From positions 70,728 through 134,727 of the forward strand of contig JBEKWB010000004.1 in assembly GCA_049513455.1 (NCBI GenBank): DNA of 64,000 nucleotides. The letters are read 5' to 3'. The stretch's first letter is position 1. Every line of letters begins with the position of its first letter. The stretch comes from Bog-473 sp049513455 (lineage in GTDB: Bacteria; Actinomycetota; Acidimicrobiia; Acidimicrobiales; RAAP-2). The position numbers and the translations under genes were made by a program. This document shows positions 50,917 through 59,330 of the stretch, in pieces. The notes under the pieces are model-generated. The model was not told the origin of the DNA. It saw only the letters and a list, made by a program, of their open reading frames with translations, and searched no databases.

Positions 50917-52062
50917 TCACCTCGTGAGGATGACCACTCCGGCGTTGGCGCCGCGACCGACCGTGTGCGAGAGGGCCACCCGGGCGCCCTCCACCTGACG
51001 GGGACCACACTCGCCCCGCAGTTGGCGCACCAGCTCCACCACCTGTCCCAGGGCGGAGGCGCCGAGGGGTTCGCCCTTGGAGAGCAGGCCGCCACTCGGA
51101 TTGACCGGCAACCGGCCGCCGAGGCTCGTAGCACCCGAGGCCAGGAGCTCCGCCGAACCACCGGGGTCACACAGCCCGATCTCCTCGTAGGACATGAGCT
51201 CACGGGCGGCATCGGTGTCCTGGCACTCGACCACATCGAGATCCTGGGGCCCCAGCGCGGCCTCCTCGAACGCAGCCGTCGCCGCCAGCGTGGTCGGGGA
51301 GGGTACGTCGTCGTCGGTCAGACCCGACAGCGGGGTGGATTCGCTCAGCACCGACCCGGGTAGGTGCGAACGCAGCACCGCCCCGGCGAGGGTGACCGGG
51401 GCAGGCGCCGGGTCGGCCCCCCGGCCGTCACGGGTGAGCACGACCGCCGCGGCCCCCTCGTTGGGCGAGCAGAGCATGAACAGGTGCAGCGGCTCGCACA
51501 CCACCCGAGAGGCCAGGACCTCCTCGGCCGAGACCTCCTTTTGGAACATGGCGTCCGCGTTCGACGCGCCGTGCCGGCGGTTCTTGACCACCACCTGGGC
51601 CAGGTGCTCCTTGGTCACGCCGGAGGTCACGGTCAAGCGCTGGGCCCGCAGGGCGAAGAACGACGGGGTGGCGGCCAGCCCCGCCTCCTCCTGCCAAGGC
51701 TCGAAGAACGACGAGCGGATGATGCCCTTGGGCATCTTCTCCACCCCGAAGACGAGCACGGTGTCGTACTGCCCGGCCCTGATCGCCCCGGCGGCCAGCA
51801 TCAGCGCCGCGCCGCCGCTGGCGCACCCGGCTTCGACGTCGACGATGGGCATGCCCGTCAGGCCGAGGCGGCTCAGCACCTTGTGGCCGGTGGCCACGCC
51901 CCCGTACGCCGTCCCGCAGAACGCAGCCTGGAATCCGCCCTTGGACACCGCCGCCTCCCGCAGCGCGGCCCGCACGGCGTGCACGCCCATGTCGGTGGTG
52001 GAGACGCCCTCGAAACGGCCGAAGGGATGCATCCCCACCCCGGTGATCACGACGCCACTCAC
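50917..52062 (-). CDS. SCPx-type thiolase-like protein
   Basis: A 381-residue thiolase-fold protein likely acting in fatty acid or steroid side-chain breakdown. The nucleophile region is VEAGCASGGAALMLAAGAI, with Cys. The usual GHP histidine motif reads GGLLSKGEPLGASALGQ, with Glu in place of His, as in a known non-classical branch. GTG 52062 overlaps the DUF35 stop. The partner DUF35 gene upstream is characteristic of this branch. Confidence 0.85.
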   Translation of the reverse strand: MSGVVITGVGMHPFGRFEGVSTTDMGVHAVRAALREAAVSKGGFQAAFCGTAYGGVATGHKVLSRLGLTGMPIVDVEAGCASGGAALMLAAGAIRAGQYDTVLVFGVEKMPKGIIRSSFFEPWQEEAGLAATPSFFALRAQRLTVTSGVTKEHLAQVVVKNRRHGASNADAMFQKEVSAEEVLASRVVCEPLHLFMLCSPNEGAAAVVLTRDGRGADPAPAPVTLAGAVLRSHLPGSVLSESTPLSGLTDDDVPSPTTLAATAAFEEAALGPQDLDVVECQDTDAARELMSYEEIGLCDPGGSAELLASGATSLGGRLPVNPSGGLLSKGEPLGASALGQVVELVRQLRGECGPRQVEGARVALSHTVGRGANAGVVILTR

Positions 52063-52502
52063 GGCGTGTCGACCGGATCGGGCGTGTCGACCGGATCGGG
52101 CGTGTCGACCGGACCGAAGGAGTAGGTCACGACCTCATTCCCGTCGGCATCGGTGTGCAGCGGCACGACGCGCAGTTCCATGGCCTGTCCGAGTGCGAGC
52201 GCAGCGGGATCGCTCACGGTCAGATGCGTGATGAGGCGGATCCCCTCGGGGAGCTCGACCACACCCACTCCGTAGGGGACGGGACCCCGGTACCCCGGGG
52301 GCGCCGCCGTGACCGCGGTCCAGGCCCACAACGATCCGGCGCCACTGAGCTGCGTCGGGAGCGGTCCTTCGGCGGCGCAGTACGGGCAGGTGTCGTGGCG
52401 GGGAAAGTGGTGGGCCCCGCACGCCGCACACCGGCTGCCCAACAGCGCCGGCGCGTCAGCATCGGTGAAGAGACCCTCCCGCACCACGACGCGCCCGGCC
52501 AT
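52059..52502 (-). CDS. DUF35/OB-fold zinc-ribbon acyl-CoA-associated protein
   Basis: A 147-residue partner of the thiolase-like protein. The N-terminal rubredoxin-like zinc ribbon is CAACGAHHFPRHDTCPYC, followed by an OB-fold (GSLWAWTAVTAAPPGYRGPVPYGVGVVEL in two parts). The last residues, from 18-bp DNA repeats, read PVDTPDPVDTPDPVDTP, an added tail. It lies 3 bases after the LLM oxidoreductase gene. Confidence 0.9.
   Translation of the reverse strand: MAGRVVVREGLFTDADAPALLGSRCAACGAHHFPRHDTCPYCAAEGPLPTQLSGAGSLWAWTAVTAAPPGYRGPVPYGVGVVELPEGIRLITHLTVSDPAALALGQAMELRVVPLHTDADGNEVVTYSFGPVDTPDPVDTPDPVDTP
52063..52116. repeat. 18-bp tandem repeat, three copies, inside the DUF35 gene
   Basis: GGCGTGTCGACCGGATCG at 52063-52080 and 52081-52098, and a copy with one change at 52099-52116. 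It encodes the VDTPDP repeat. Confidence 0.95.
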
Positions 52503-52505
52503 TGC

Positions 52506-53381
52506 TCAGCCTGCCTTGGCGATGACGTCATCACTGAAGCGGCGCAGGTTGTCGACCTTGGTCTGTAGCGTCTCGGTGTCCGGCCCGACCTCGTAGGGGT
52601 AGCGGAAACCGACGATGACGTCGGTCACCCCCAGCTCCTCCAGCTTCTCGATGCCGTCGGGGCTGTAGGCGTCGAGCGAGATGACATGGATCTCGAAGTC
52701 CTTGTCGAGCGTGCCGTACTCGCGCCGGAGCTCGGTGAGGCGCGCGAGCAATCCGGGCAGGTCCTCCGGATCCCCGCCCCCGTGCAGCCATCCGTCCCCG
52801 ACGCGGGCGGCCCGTCGCAGGGCCGCGTCGTGATGCCCCCCGATCAGGATCGGCACCGGCTTGGTTGGGACGGGGCACAATTTGATCGACGGGATTTCGA
52901 AGACATCGCCGTGGTACTCGAAGTAGTCCCCTCCCATCAGGCCGCGCAGCACATCGATCTGCTCGTCGATCCGCTTGCCGCGGCCCTCCCACGGTACGCC
53001 GCACACGGCGTAGTCCTCGGGCCAGGGGCTCGTCCCCACGCCGAGCAGGAGGCGGTTGCCGGTGAGCACGGCGGTGGAGGTGACCTGCTTGGCCACCAGG
53101 ACCGGGTGGCGGATGGGGAGCTTGATGACGAAGGTGACGAAGCGCAACGTCTCGGTGACCGCCCCCATGGCCGGGATGATCGAGAACGGCTCGAGGAACG
53201 GCTTGCCGTCGAGGAACTCCCTCGTGCCGTCGGGATTGTACGGATAGCGGGCGTCGGACTCCTCGGGGTAGCAGATGCTGTCGGGCACGACCATGGAGTC
53301 GAATCCCGCCTCCTCGGCCGCCCGGGCCAAGGGCAGGTAATACGACGGATCGGTCATCGATTCGGCATACGAGAACCGCAT
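52506..53381 (-). CDS. LLM-class (F420-type) oxidoreductase
   Basis: A 291-residue luciferase-like TIM-barrel oxidoreductase, probably F420-dependent in this lineage. It begins MRFSYAESMTDPSYYLPLAR after GGAGG. It has DSMVVPDSICYPEE, LRFVTFVIKLPIRHPVLVAKQ, LLLGVGTSPWPEDY and PVPILIGGHHDAALRRAARVGDGWL (in two blocks), all typical. It is the first gene of an operon with DUF35 and thiolase genes, suggesting a role in lipid or steroid breakdown. Confidence 0.9.
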   Translation of the reverse strand: MRFSYAESMTDPSYYLPLARAAEEAGFDSMVVPDSICYPEESDARYPYNPDGTREFLDGKPFLEPFSIIPAMGAVTETLRFVTFVIKLPIRHPVLVAKQVTSTAVLTGNRLLLGVGTSPWPEDYAVCGVPWEGRGKRIDEQIDVLRGLMGGDYFEYHGDVFEIPSIKLCPVPTKPVPILIGGHHDAALRRAARVGDGWLHGGGDPEDLPGLLARLTELRREYGTLDKDFEIHVISLDAYSPDGIEKLEELGVTDVIVGFRYPYEVGPDTETLQTKVDNLRRFSDDVIAKAG

Positions 53382-53427
53382 GGCACCTCCAGGTGGAAGG
53401 GAATGGGATATGGGCACCACTGCCGCC

Positions 53428-53433
53428 TACCAT
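53428..53433 (+). promoter_or_regulatory. -10 box for leaderless hydroxyacid oxidase transcript
   Basis: TACCAT, 6 bases, then GTG 53440. It supports GTG 53440 over the in-frame ATG at 53410. Confidence 0.4.
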
Positions 53434-53439
53434 CGGCAC

Positions 53440-54597
53440 GTGCCCGTTCATCCTGCCACGGACGCCCCCGGTCACGACCTGGTCTCCGGCGGCGTTTCCG
53501 GCGAGCTCCCCGGAGGGGCCGACCAAGTCATCGATCTCTCCCTGGTGGAACTCGAGGGCGAGGCCCGGCGCGTCATCGGGGAGATGGCCTACGCCTACTT
53601 CGCCGGCGGGGCCGACGACGAGCGGCTCTTGGCGGGGAATATCGAGGCGTGGGCCCGCTGGCAGCTCCATCCGAGGGTGCTGGCCGGCATAGCCGGCGTC
53701 GACCTGTCCACGACGTTGCTGGGCACGGCCGTCAGCTCCCCCGTGGTCATTGCGCCCACGGCCGTGCAGCGGCTGGCCCACGGTGAGGGGGAGACCGCCA
53801 CGGCGCGCGGCGCGGCCGCCGTCGGGGCACTGATGGTGCTGTCCTCACTCGCCAGCTGCTCGCTCGAAGAGGTGGCGGCGGCGGCCCCCGGCGCGCCCCG
53901 GTGGATGCAGGTGTACATCCTGCGCGACCGGGCTCGCACGGTCGACCTGGTCCGGCGGGCCGCCGCCCACGGCTACGGCGCGCTCGTCCTCACCGTCGAT
54001 ACGGCGGTGTCGGGCCTCCGCCTCAGGGAGTTGCGTGGCGGTGTCCGCCTGCCGCCGGATCTGGCCCTGCCCAACGTGGCCGGGGGCAGCGCGCAGCGCG
54101 CCCACGATGGTGGGTTGATGGCGGTGGTGACCCGCGAGTTCGAACCGTCGCTGACCCCCGACGACATCGGCTGGCTCGCCGGCCTCAGCGACCTCGCGGT
54201 GGTGGTCAAGGGTGTCCAGCGGGCCGACGACGCCCTGCGGTGCGTCGAGTCCGGGGCCGCGGCGATCGTCGTGTCCAACCACGGGGCGCGGCAGCTGGCC
54301 GACGCCCCGGCGACGGCGGACATTGTGGGCGAGATAGCCGATGCCGTCGGGGATCGGGCCGAGGTGTACGTCGACGGTGGGATCCGGCGGGCGCCCGACG
54401 TCATGAAGGCGCTCGCACTCGGGGCCCGGGCCGTGCTGATCGGGCGGCCGTCCCTCTGGGCACTGGCCGCCGGCGGGGCGGACGGGGTGGCGTCGCTTCT
54501 GCGTTGGTACGAGACGGAGCTACGGCGGACGATGGCCCTCTGCGGTGCGGCCACCATCGAGGGGATCGATCGCTCCCTCGTGCGGCGGGCGCCGTGA
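53440..54597 (+). CDS. FMN-dependent alpha-hydroxy-acid oxidase/dehydrogenase
   Basis: Oxidises a 2-hydroxy acid such as lactate or glycolate; the substrate is not determined. The 385-residue form has AYFAGGADDE, PTAVQRLAHGEGE, WMQVYILRDR (active-site Tyr), VVKGVQRADDA (Lys), VVSNHGARQLA (catalytic His and Arg) and YVDGGIRRAPDVMKAL for FMN phosphate. The usual Asp after RQL is Ala. An in-frame ATG at 53410 would add ten residues. Confidence 0.88.
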   Translation: MPVHPATDAPGHDLVSGGVSGELPGGADQVIDLSLVELEGEARRVIGEMAYAYFAGGADDERLLAGNIEAWARWQLHPRVLAGIAGVDLSTTLLGTAVSSPVVIAPTAVQRLAHGEGETATARGAAAVGALMVLSSLASCSLEEVAAAAPGAPRWMQVYILRDRARTVDLVRRAAAHGYGALVLTVDTAVSGLRLRELRGGVRLPPDLALPNVAGGSAQRAHDGGLMAVVTREFEPSLTPDDIGWLAGLSDLAVVVKGVQRADDALRCVESGAAAIVVSNHGARQLADAPATADIVGEIADAVGDRAEVYVDGGIRRAPDVMKALALGARAVLIGRPSLWALAAGGADGVASLLRWYETELRRTMALCGAATIEGIDRSLVRRAP

Positions 54598-54607
54598 TGG
54601 TGGACCG

Positions 54608-55684
54608 GTGACCGCGGGCGTGCCGAGCGGCAGCGCCGATGACTTCGCCCATATGTGGGCGTGGTTCGCCACCCACTGCCACGACACGTCCCCGCTCTAC
54701 GAACGAATTTGCCTGGCCGTGGCCGGCGACCGTGCGCTCCTCGAGTACCTCCGCACCGTGCCCCCGTCCGGGCAGCTTCCGCCCGCACTCCTCGCCGCCG
54801 TCCACTACCTGGTTCTGGAGGGCGCGGACCCTGCGTTGGCGGCGATCTACGCCGGGGAGGCACACGAGGATCCCGGGCCACTGTTCCTCGACTTTTGGCG
54901 CGGCCACCGGGACGCGGTCGACCACATTCTGGCCACCCGTCACATTCAGACCAACGACTGTGGCCGCAGTGCGCTGATCGCTCCGGCGCTGACCTGGTTG
55001 GCGTCCCAGGTGGACGGGGAGTTGGCGTTGGTCGACGTGGGTGCGAGTGCGGGGCTGAACCTGCGGTGCGACCGCTACCGGATCGACTACGGCTCGTGCG
55101 GCGCCACCGGACCGGCCGACTCCCCCGTCAGGATCGACTGCCAGATCGTAGGCGGGCGGCCCCCGATCGCCCCACGACTGCCACCCATCGTGTCCCGGAT
55201 CGGCATCGACCGCTCGCCGGTCGATCTGGACGATCCCGACGACGTGCGCTGGCTGCTGGCATGCGTCTGGCCCGACTCGGGCCGGATGGAGCGGACGGCA
55301 GCGTCCATCCGACTCGCGCAGACCGACCGACCGCACGTGCTCGCGGCGGACGCCAACGAGGCCCTGCCCGGCGTGCTCGCCGGGCTGGCCGAGGGTGCCG
55401 TGGCCACCATCGTCACCACATGGGCGTTCGCCTACCTGAGCATGGAGGATCGCCAGGAATTCATGGGGCACCTCGCTGCGGCATCCCACCAGCGCGACGT
55501 CGCCTGGTTGAGCGCCGAGGGCACCGGGACCGTGGAACCGCTCGACGCGGAGGCGGCGACCCATCCCGATCGGGCGGGGTCCGACGTCCTCGGCGCGGTG
55601 CTCTTCCGGGAGGGCGTACGGCAGGCACGGCTCCTGGGGTTCGTCCAAGGACACGGGGGGTGGATCGACTGGCGGGCCGCCTGA
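54608..55684 (+). CDS. DUF2332 family protein
   Basis: A 358-residue protein of the DUF2332 family, unknown in function. It has FATHCHDTSPLYERI, VHYLVLEG, NDCGRSALIAPALTWLA, the SAM-like LALVDVGASAGLNLRCDRY and the family end. The glycine-rich VDVGASAGLN recalls a methyltransferase cofactor loop. GTG 54608 lies 10 bases after the hydroxyacid oxidase stop. Confidence 0.8.
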   Translation: MTAGVPSGSADDFAHMWAWFATHCHDTSPLYERICLAVAGDRALLEYLRTVPPSGQLPPALLAAVHYLVLEGADPALAAIYAGEAHEDPGPLFLDFWRGHRDAVDHILATRHIQTNDCGRSALIAPALTWLASQVDGELALVDVGASAGLNLRCDRYRIDYGSCGATGPADSPVRIDCQIVGGRPPIAPRLPPIVSRIGIDRSPVDLDDPDDVRWLLACVWPDSGRMERTAASIRLAQTDRPHVLAADANEALPGVLAGLAEGAVATIVTTWAFAYLSMEDRQEFMGHLAAASHQRDVAWLSAEGTGTVEPLDAEAATHPDRAGSDVLGAVLFREGVRQARLLGFVQGHGGWIDWRAA

Positions 55685-55701
55685 CCAATTCCGGCCCGCA
55701 C

Positions 55702-55707
55702 TAGCGT
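55702..55707 (+). promoter_or_regulatory. -10 box for leaderless LLM transcript
   Basis: TAGCGT, 6 bases, then GTG 55714. Confidence 0.5.
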
Positions 55708-55713
55708 GCCCGT

Positions 55714-56601
55714 GTGCGCGTGGGGCTGGTCATCCTTCCGTCCGACCGCTGGAGGGAGGCGCGCCACCAGTGGGAATGGGCGGACGACGTCGGCTTTGCG
55801 ACCGCCTGGACCTACGACCACATCCGCTGGGGCGGCATGGCCGATGGACCGTGGCACGCCGCCGTACCCGTCCTGGCCGCGGCGGCCGCGGTGACGCGGC
55901 GGGTCAGGCTCGGCACGCTGGTGGCATCACCCAACTTCCGGCACCCCGTGCCACTGGCCCGCGACGTGCTCGCCCTGGACGATGTGAGCGGGGGCCGGTT
56001 CGATCTGGGGATCGGACCGGGCAGCGGGGGCCCCGATGCCACCGCGCTCGGGCAACCACCCTGGAGCTCGACCGAGCGCATGGATCGCTTCGAGGAGTTC
56101 CTGCAGATCCTGCGGGCTGTACTCGACGGCGACGCCACCACCCGCACAACCCTGGCCGGCCATTACTATGCGTCCGTCGAGACCCCCAGCACGCCGGGGG
56201 CATTGCAGTCGCCCTTCCCCCTGACCGTCGCCGCCGGCGGGACGCGGGGCCTCCGCCTCGCCGCCGCCTTCGGCCAGCAGTGGGTGACGATCGGTCCCAC
56301 ATCCGGTGAGGCACGCACGCCGGACAGCATCCTGCGTGCGGCGCGGCGGCAGTGTGGCCTGCTCGACGCCTCGTGCGCGGAACTCGGCCGGGACGCCGCC
56401 ACGTTGCGCAGGGTCCTGCTGTGGACGCCTACAGAGACCGTCCTCACCTCGAGGGACCAATTCGACGAGCTGGCCGCGCCCTACGAGGAGTTGGGGTTCG
56501 ACGAGTTCGTCCTGCACCATCCCGCGCAGACCGGGCCCTACGGCGGATCGGTCGCGGTGTTCGAGCAGATCGCGGCGCGCCAGAGCGGGGGCGGCCGCTG
56601 A
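55714..56601 (+). CDS. LLM-class (F420-type) oxidoreductase
   Basis: A second luciferase-like TIM-barrel oxidoreductase, 295 residues, start MRVGLVILPSDRW. It has FATAWTYDHIRWGGM, RVRLGTLVASPNFRHPVPLARD, DLGIGPGSGGPDATALG and PFPLTVAAGGTRGLRLAAAFG (two blocks), and a C-terminal FDEFVLHHPAQTG. It differs enough from the one at 52506 to be a separate type. No partner gene is linked to it. Confidence 0.88.
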   Translation: MRVGLVILPSDRWREARHQWEWADDVGFATAWTYDHIRWGGMADGPWHAAVPVLAAAAAVTRRVRLGTLVASPNFRHPVPLARDVLALDDVSGGRFDLGIGPGSGGPDATALGQPPWSSTERMDRFEEFLQILRAVLDGDATTRTTLAGHYYASVETPSTPGALQSPFPLTVAAGGTRGLRLAAAFGQQWVTIGPTSGEARTPDSILRAARRQCGLLDASCAELGRDAATLRRVLLWTPTETVLTSRDQFDELAAPYEELGFDEFVLHHPAQTGPYGGSVAVFEQIAARQSGGGR

Positions 56602-56604
56602 GCG

Positions 56605-57777
56605 TCAGCGGAGATCGGCGACGAGAGCCGCCAGCTCCCCGGTGCGCTCGACCGGTTCGACCTGTTCGATGACGATGTCGTCACTCCCCACCCACGCGGC
56701 CGCTTCGATCAGGGCGGCCGCCACGTGGCGCGCCGCACCCCTGGTCTGCAAACTGACCTGCTTGGCCACGAGCGAGCGTCCCCGACGACCGGGATCGACC
56801 AGGCCGACGAACGTGGTCCCACCGAGCACGGGCATGGCGAAGTACCCGTAGCGACGCTTGTGACGCGGAACGTAGGCCTCCAGGCGGTGCTGGAAGCCGA
56901 AGAGTCGTTCGGTGCGCGCCCTGTCCCAGGCCAGCGAGTCGAACGGGGAGATCAGGAGGCTGCGGCCCTTGACCCTCCGGCTGAGCACATCGGTGGCGCC
57001 GGGGGCCACGAAGGCGGGCCGGGCCCAGCCCTCGACCGTCACCGGCTCGAGGTCGGTGTCGCCCACCACACGCTGCACAACCGCCTTCGGCAAGCCCTTG
57101 TGGACGGCCAGATCGCCTGCGGTGGCGACGCCGAGCGAGCGACCGGCCGCCGCGACCAGCGCGACGGCGCACTCCTCGTCGCTCCGCTCCTGCTGCGCCA
57201 GCTCGGAGGGGATGGCCCGTTCGGCCAGGTCGTAGACGCGCTGGAAGCCGCGCCGGTGCCGGCAGACGAGGACCCCCGTATCGAGCAGCCACTCCGCCGC
57301 GATCTTGATCTCGGACCAGTCCCACCAGACACCTCCCTTCTTCGCCCCACCGAGCTCGCGCGCCGTCAGGGGCCCCTCGGCGCGGAGGCGCGCCACGACC
57401 CCGGCACAGCTGCCTGCCTCGTCTTCAAGGAGGTGCCAGCGCCGGCCCCGGGCCAGCCGGGCCCGGCGCGTCACCGCATAAAGGGGCCAGTCGTCGAGGG
57501 GCAGGATGCATGCCGCGTGCGACCAGTACTCGAAAGTCGCGCTCGCCGGGCCCCAGTACGCCTCCTCGACGGTGGCGCGCCTGATGGGGCCGTGCCGCGC
57601 GTAGGCGACCAGCTCGTGCGAGCGAGCCAGGACCGAGATCGTGTCGAGTTGCACACCGCCGAGTCGCCGAAGCGTGGCTGCGGGACCCCCATGCGGTCGG
57701 GGACCCGAGAGGCCCTGGGCGAAGAGCGCAACCCGCCGGGCCTCCCCGGCGGTCAAGATCGTCGGCGAGCCGGACAC
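56605..57777 (-). CDS. YcaQ/AlkX-like winged-helix DNA glycosylase
   Basis: A 390-residue HTH_42 protein. YcaQ-type enzymes remove alkylated or crosslinked bases. It has LRRLGGVQLDTISVLARSHELV, where QLD fits the Q-hydrophobic-D catalytic motif of the YcaQ branch, then YWSHAACILPLDDWPL, HLLEDEAG, and SPFDSLAWDRARTERLFGF. It starts at GTG, 6 bases after an MFS gene, so export and repair of a DNA-damaging agent may be linked. Confidence 0.85.
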   Translation of the reverse strand: MSGSPTILTAGEARRVALFAQGLSGPRPHGGPAATLRRLGGVQLDTISVLARSHELVAYARHGPIRRATVEEAYWGPASATFEYWSHAACILPLDDWPLYAVTRRARLARGRRWHLLEDEAGSCAGVVARLRAEGPLTARELGGAKKGGVWWDWSEIKIAAEWLLDTGVLVCRHRRGFQRVYDLAERAIPSELAQQERSDEECAVALVAAAGRSLGVATAGDLAVHKGLPKAVVQRVVGDTDLEPVTVEGWARPAFVAPGATDVLSRRVKGRSLLISPFDSLAWDRARTERLFGFQHRLEAYVPRHKRRYGYFAMPVLGGTTFVGLVDPGRRGRSLVAKQVSLQTRGAARHVAAALIEAAAWVGSDDIVIEQVEPVERTGELAALVADLR

Positions 57778-57783
57778 GGCGGC

Positions 57784-59043
57784 TCAACCTAACGGGACCA
57801 GCTGCGCTCCGGCGGCCGCCGGGCTCCCCACGGGGACAGCGTCGGGGAATGGCTCCCCGCGGAGGTGGTGCAGCCGCAGCCCCCGCGCCGCCACCGCAGC
57901 CAGCACACTGGCCACTCCGGCCGCCAAGAGCGCACCCCGGATGCCGAAGAGGACGACCAGAGGTGCCGCGGCGGCCATGCCGAGCGAGACGGCGCCGGCG
58001 GTCATGCCGCTGAACACGGCCGAGGCCCGCCCCGCCAGGTGGGCAGGAGCCCGTTGCAGCAGGAGGGCGCGGGCCCCGACAAGCTGCACGCCGTCACCCA
58101 CCCCACCGATCCCGTAGGCGGCGATGGCCATCCACATGACGGGCGAGAGCGCGCCGCCGGCGACGCCCAGTCCGAGCACGACCAGGCCGACGACGATGCC
58201 CGGGGCGAGGAGGCGAGACGGGAGACGGCCGGCGATGACCGTGCCCAGGGTCATCCCGCCGGTCCAGGCCGTGATGAGGAGCGCGTAGCCCGTGGTTCCG
58301 CCGTGCAGCACCTTCTCGGCCAGGAACAGCTCGGCCACCATGGTCACGCCGAGGAAGGCGAGCATGGCCGAGACCACCACGACGAGCAGGCCCATCGCCC
58401 GGTCGCGGCGGAGGTAGCGCAGGCCGGCCGCCATCCCGTCATCGGCGCCGTGGGGCGCGGACAGGCGGGTGTGGCGCAGGCCCAGCATCGAGATGCCCAC
58501 GCTGAAGAGGACGGCTGTGGCAGCGTCGAGCAAGAGGGCCGTGCTGGTCCCCCCGATGCCGCCGACGACACCGGCGAGTAGGGGCCCGATCGCGGTGCCG
58601 CCCATGGTGGCCCCCTGCAGCCGGCTCGTGGCGCGCACCAGCGGGACGTCACCGGCCAGGTGCGGGATGGCCGCGGTCAGCCCGGGTTGCAGCACGCTGT
58701 CGGCCACTCCGAAGCAGAGGACCAGAAGAATCGTGGCCGCCAGCGAATGGGCAAGGGAAAGGCCGCCCAGCGCGGCCGCCACCGCCAGGCCGGCCACGGC
58801 GAGCAGGCGACCCATCGGGAGGCGGTCGAGGAGAAGTCCCGATACGGGCGCCAGCAGGACCACGGGCAGGCCGCCGGCCAACAGGACCAGGGTGACGGCC
58901 CACGTCGAGTGGGTCTCCTGGTAGACGCGCAAGGCCAGGGCGACGTACGCCAGGCCGTTGCCGGCCGCCACCATCACCTGCAGGGCGGTGGCGATCCGCA
59001 GGGGCCGGCCCGGCGTGTGGCTGCGTGGGGTATTGGGTTGCAT
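57784..59043 (-). CDS. MFS transporter
   Basis: A 419-residue exporter-like membrane protein with about 12 hydrophobic segments beginning near residue 15 (LQVMVAAGNGLAYVALALRV). GLLLDRLPMGRLLAVAGL is the motif A loop. It resembles MFS proteins that export macrolides or siderophores (EntS/MefA pattern); the substrate is unknown. ATG 59043 is chosen because upstream reading adds only low-complexity residues. It is co-directional and nearly contiguous with the YcaQ-like gene. Confidence 0.85.
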   Translation of the reverse strand: MQPNTPRSHTPGRPLRIATALQVMVAAGNGLAYVALALRVYQETHSTWAVTLVLLAGGLPVVLLAPVSGLLLDRLPMGRLLAVAGLAVAAALGGLSLAHSLAATILLVLCFGVADSVLQPGLTAAIPHLAGDVPLVRATSRLQGATMGGTAIGPLLAGVVGGIGGTSTALLLDAATAVLFSVGISMLGLRHTRLSAPHGADDGMAAGLRYLRRDRAMGLLVVVVSAMLAFLGVTMVAELFLAEKVLHGGTTGYALLITAWTGGMTLGTVIAGRLPSRLLAPGIVVGLVVLGLGVAGGALSPVMWMAIAAYGIGGVGDGVQLVGARALLLQRAPAHLAGRASAVFSGMTAGAVSLGMAAAAPLVVLFGIRGALLAAGVASVLAAVAARGLRLHHLRGEPFPDAVPVGSPAAAGAQLVPLG

Positions 59044-59330
59044 GATCGATCTGTGGTCCAGGCGTTCTGTGAGTGGAGCGGGAAGTTGCGATGCAGGAGT
59101 GCCCGTGCCGACGCTCGCGGTTGGCTCGGGGGCGCGGCCCGAAAAAGCCAAGGTGGCGCATGGGACTGAGCCGGCCTGGGTGCAGCGCCGAGATGCTCAC
59201 CCGGCGCCGAGAGGGCGCGGGAGCACTCCTCGGGCGGGACTCAAAGCAACATGGCGCCAGGCTACACGCCGGACCGTCGGCGGGGAGCAGGCCGGCGCAG
59301 GTCGGCGAAGGTCGGCGACCGCCGCGCCCG
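59044..59330. other. intergenic stretch with no gene recognised
   Basis: A 287-base gap between the MFS start and the cyclase stop. I see no credible short gene, RNA or strong terminator; it should hold the MFS promoter. A short GGTCGGCGA direct repeat lies near 59297-59318. Confidence 0.6.

Noticed and set aside
53410..53412. ATG 53410 as hydroxyacid oxidase start
   Set aside because: It is possible, but the TACCAT box 6 bases before GTG 53440 makes the later start more likely; conserved sequence begins much later in either case.
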